From: Holosporaceae bacterium
Lineage (GTDB): Bacteria; Pseudomonadota; Alphaproteobacteria; UBA3830
Assembly (NCBI GenBank): GCA_031282785.1
Contig: JAITDB010000103.1
Coordinates: forward strand, 1-5,266
Direction: 5' to 3'
DNA length: 5,266 nt
Each line of letters starts with the position of its first letter. Position 1 is the first letter of the stretch. This document shows positions 4,300 through 5,266 of this stretch, in pieces. The translations under genes were made by a program, and so were the position numbers. The notes under the pieces are model-generated. The model saw only the letters and a list, made by a program, of their open reading frames with translations, had not been told where the DNA came from and made no database searches.

Positions 4300-5266
4300 A
4301 AAAATATATATTTTTTATGTTGTTGCTATTTTTTTCTTCCGAAGCAGAAAATGTCAGAATGGTGCATACGGAAATTATCGGTCTTGGACAAAAAGTGTCC
4401 GAAGACGATATGCGGGATATTCACTATAATCCGCAATTGTATCTCACAAAAGACGAAAGCGTTTTGGGAGCGTTATACGGTATATTTTCCGATTCCGAAA
4501 TAGAAGAAGGCATAAAAGAATTGCGCACTTTTAATGAATCCGATAAAACTGTGAGCAATATAAAATCTTTGATTGACAGAATCGATAACGACGTTGTGGA
4601 AATATATAAAAAATCGCATACTTTGGGTTTTTATGCAGTCGCCATCAAATCGAAAATTAAGATCGTGGACGAAAAACATGTAGAAGTAAAAATATATGTG
4701 AACCTTGGCAAACAATTTGATTTGAAATTGAATCTCAAATTCATCGGAATGGATGAAAATTTTCATAAAAGATATCAACACGAATTTGAAAAATTATTTT
4801 TTGGCACAAATGCAGCAATTTCCGAAATAAAAAGCTTCATTAGCGAGGTGATTTTTACGTTGCAATCGGAAGGTTTCTTTGATCCAGAAATTATTGAAAA
4901 GAGAGTTTATCTCGATTACGAAAAAAAAATCGCAATTCTAAATCTGACGATTGATCCACGGCAAAAAGTTCGGTTTTATTTTACAGAAATTAATGCATTT
5001 CCGGACATAACCACCGAATTTATAAAGAATCGCATCGAGTGGAACGAAGGCGAAACATTTCATATGGGAAAAATCAAACAGACCGTAGAAAATTTACAGA
5101 ATACACAAATTTTTTCGCAGGTGAGCATAGAACCGCTGAAAGAAAAAATCATCGATGATAAAGTGCCGATCCTCATAAAATTGGAGGAAGACAAAAAGCA
5201 TTTAGTGGATTTCAGTTTGCTATATTCTGGAATGCGAAATATGAATTTCGATAAAAAATCCCAGAC
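4290..5266 (+). CDS. tamA: TamA-like outer membrane assembly protein, POTRA region (3' end outside window)
   Basis: This is an open frame of 325 codons that continues past the right edge. It belongs to the BamA/TamA (Omp85) superfamily, which inserts or secretes proteins at the outer membrane; TamA works with the inner-membrane-anchored TamB. Residues 1-19 form a Sec signal peptide (KK, then YIFFMLLLFF, cleavage after SEA). ENVRMVHTEIIGL (20-32) parallels the start of E. coli TamA. POTRA 1 spans about 24-143, ending in the LGFYAVAI turn; POTRA 2 about 144-226, with LQSEGFFDPEI; POTRA 3 about 227-305, with WNEGETFHMGKI, LQNTQIFSQVSI and a VPILIKLEE strand. LVDFSLLYSG (305-314) looks like the first barrel strand. 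POTRA 1 is some 35-40 residues longer than in E. coli. The gene overlaps tgt by 10 bp. TamA is preferred over BamA because only three POTRA domains precede the barrel; tamB would be expected downstream. Confidence 0.85.
   Translation, partial: MVLKKYIFFMLLLFFSSEAENVRMVHTEIIGLGQKVSEDDMRDIHYNPQLYLTKDESVLGALYGIFSDSEIEEGIKELRTFNESDKTVSNIKSLIDRIDNDVVEIYKKSHTLGFYAVAIKSKIKIVDEKHVEVKIYVNLGKQFDLKLNLKFIGMDENFHKRYQHEFEKLFFGTNAAISEIKSFISEVIFTLQSEGFFDPEIIEKRVYLDYEKKIAILNLTIDPRQKVRFYFTEINAFPDITTEFIKNRIEWNEGETFHMGKIKQTVENLQNTQIFSQVSIEPLKEKIIDDKVPILIKLEEDKKHLVDFSLLYSGMRNMNFDKKSQ

Noticed and set aside
4473..4781. 102-codon minus-strand frame inside the TamA-like gene
   Set aside because: It is a Phe/Tyr/Ile-rich shadow of AT-rich codons. 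The plus-strand frame shows a signal peptide and POTRA pattern and stays open to the window edge.

Overview
The window looks like a chromosomal segment of an AT-rich alphaproteobacterium with a reduced, probably host-associated genome. The evidence is the alphaproteobacterial style of AccD (start MNWLTNFVRP) and IHF beta, the compact overlapping genes, poly-A/T-rich spacers, and a queuine-uptake pair of the kind used by intracellular bacteria. A Holosporales-like or similar endosymbiont is my inference; the sequence alone does not fix the taxon.

Layout: two divergent blocks meet at a short promoter region (1659-1712). Leftward lie ihfB (1353-1658) and accD (494-1342), only 10 bp apart and almost certainly co-transcribed. 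An AT-rich spacer (324-493) with a possible hairpin follows, then a small leftward ORF (81-323) that may be the N-terminal remnant of a PHA synthase. Rightward lie four tightly packed genes: a degenerate class I methyltransferase-like protein (1713-2411), a YhhQ-family queuosine-precursor transporter (2424-3137), tRNA-guanine transglycosylase tgt (3127-4299), and a TamA-like outer-membrane assembly protein that starts at 4290 and runs off the right edge. Spacings are +12, -11 and -10 bp, so this is an operon with likely translational coupling.

How the genes work together: YhhQ and Tgt form a natural two-step salvage unit, with import of a queuosine precursor followed by its exchange for guanine at position 34 of GUN-anticodon tRNAs. 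The Tgt is not the standard preQ1-type enzyme. It has a one-residue-shorter, Gly-containing base-recognition loop, an active-site sequence FDCVHPTRIARHG resembling eukaryotic and chlamydial enzymes, and a roughly 17-residue insertion after the TDSGG motif. This suggests direct use of host queuine and is the most interesting point in the window. AccD (fatty-acid synthesis) and IHF beta (DNA bending) are ordinary housekeeping genes. Their adjacency looks like what is left of the longer ihfB-lapA-trpFBA-accD-folC cluster of free-living alphaproteobacteria.

No rRNA, tRNA, CRISPR array, insertion sequence or prophage gene was seen.
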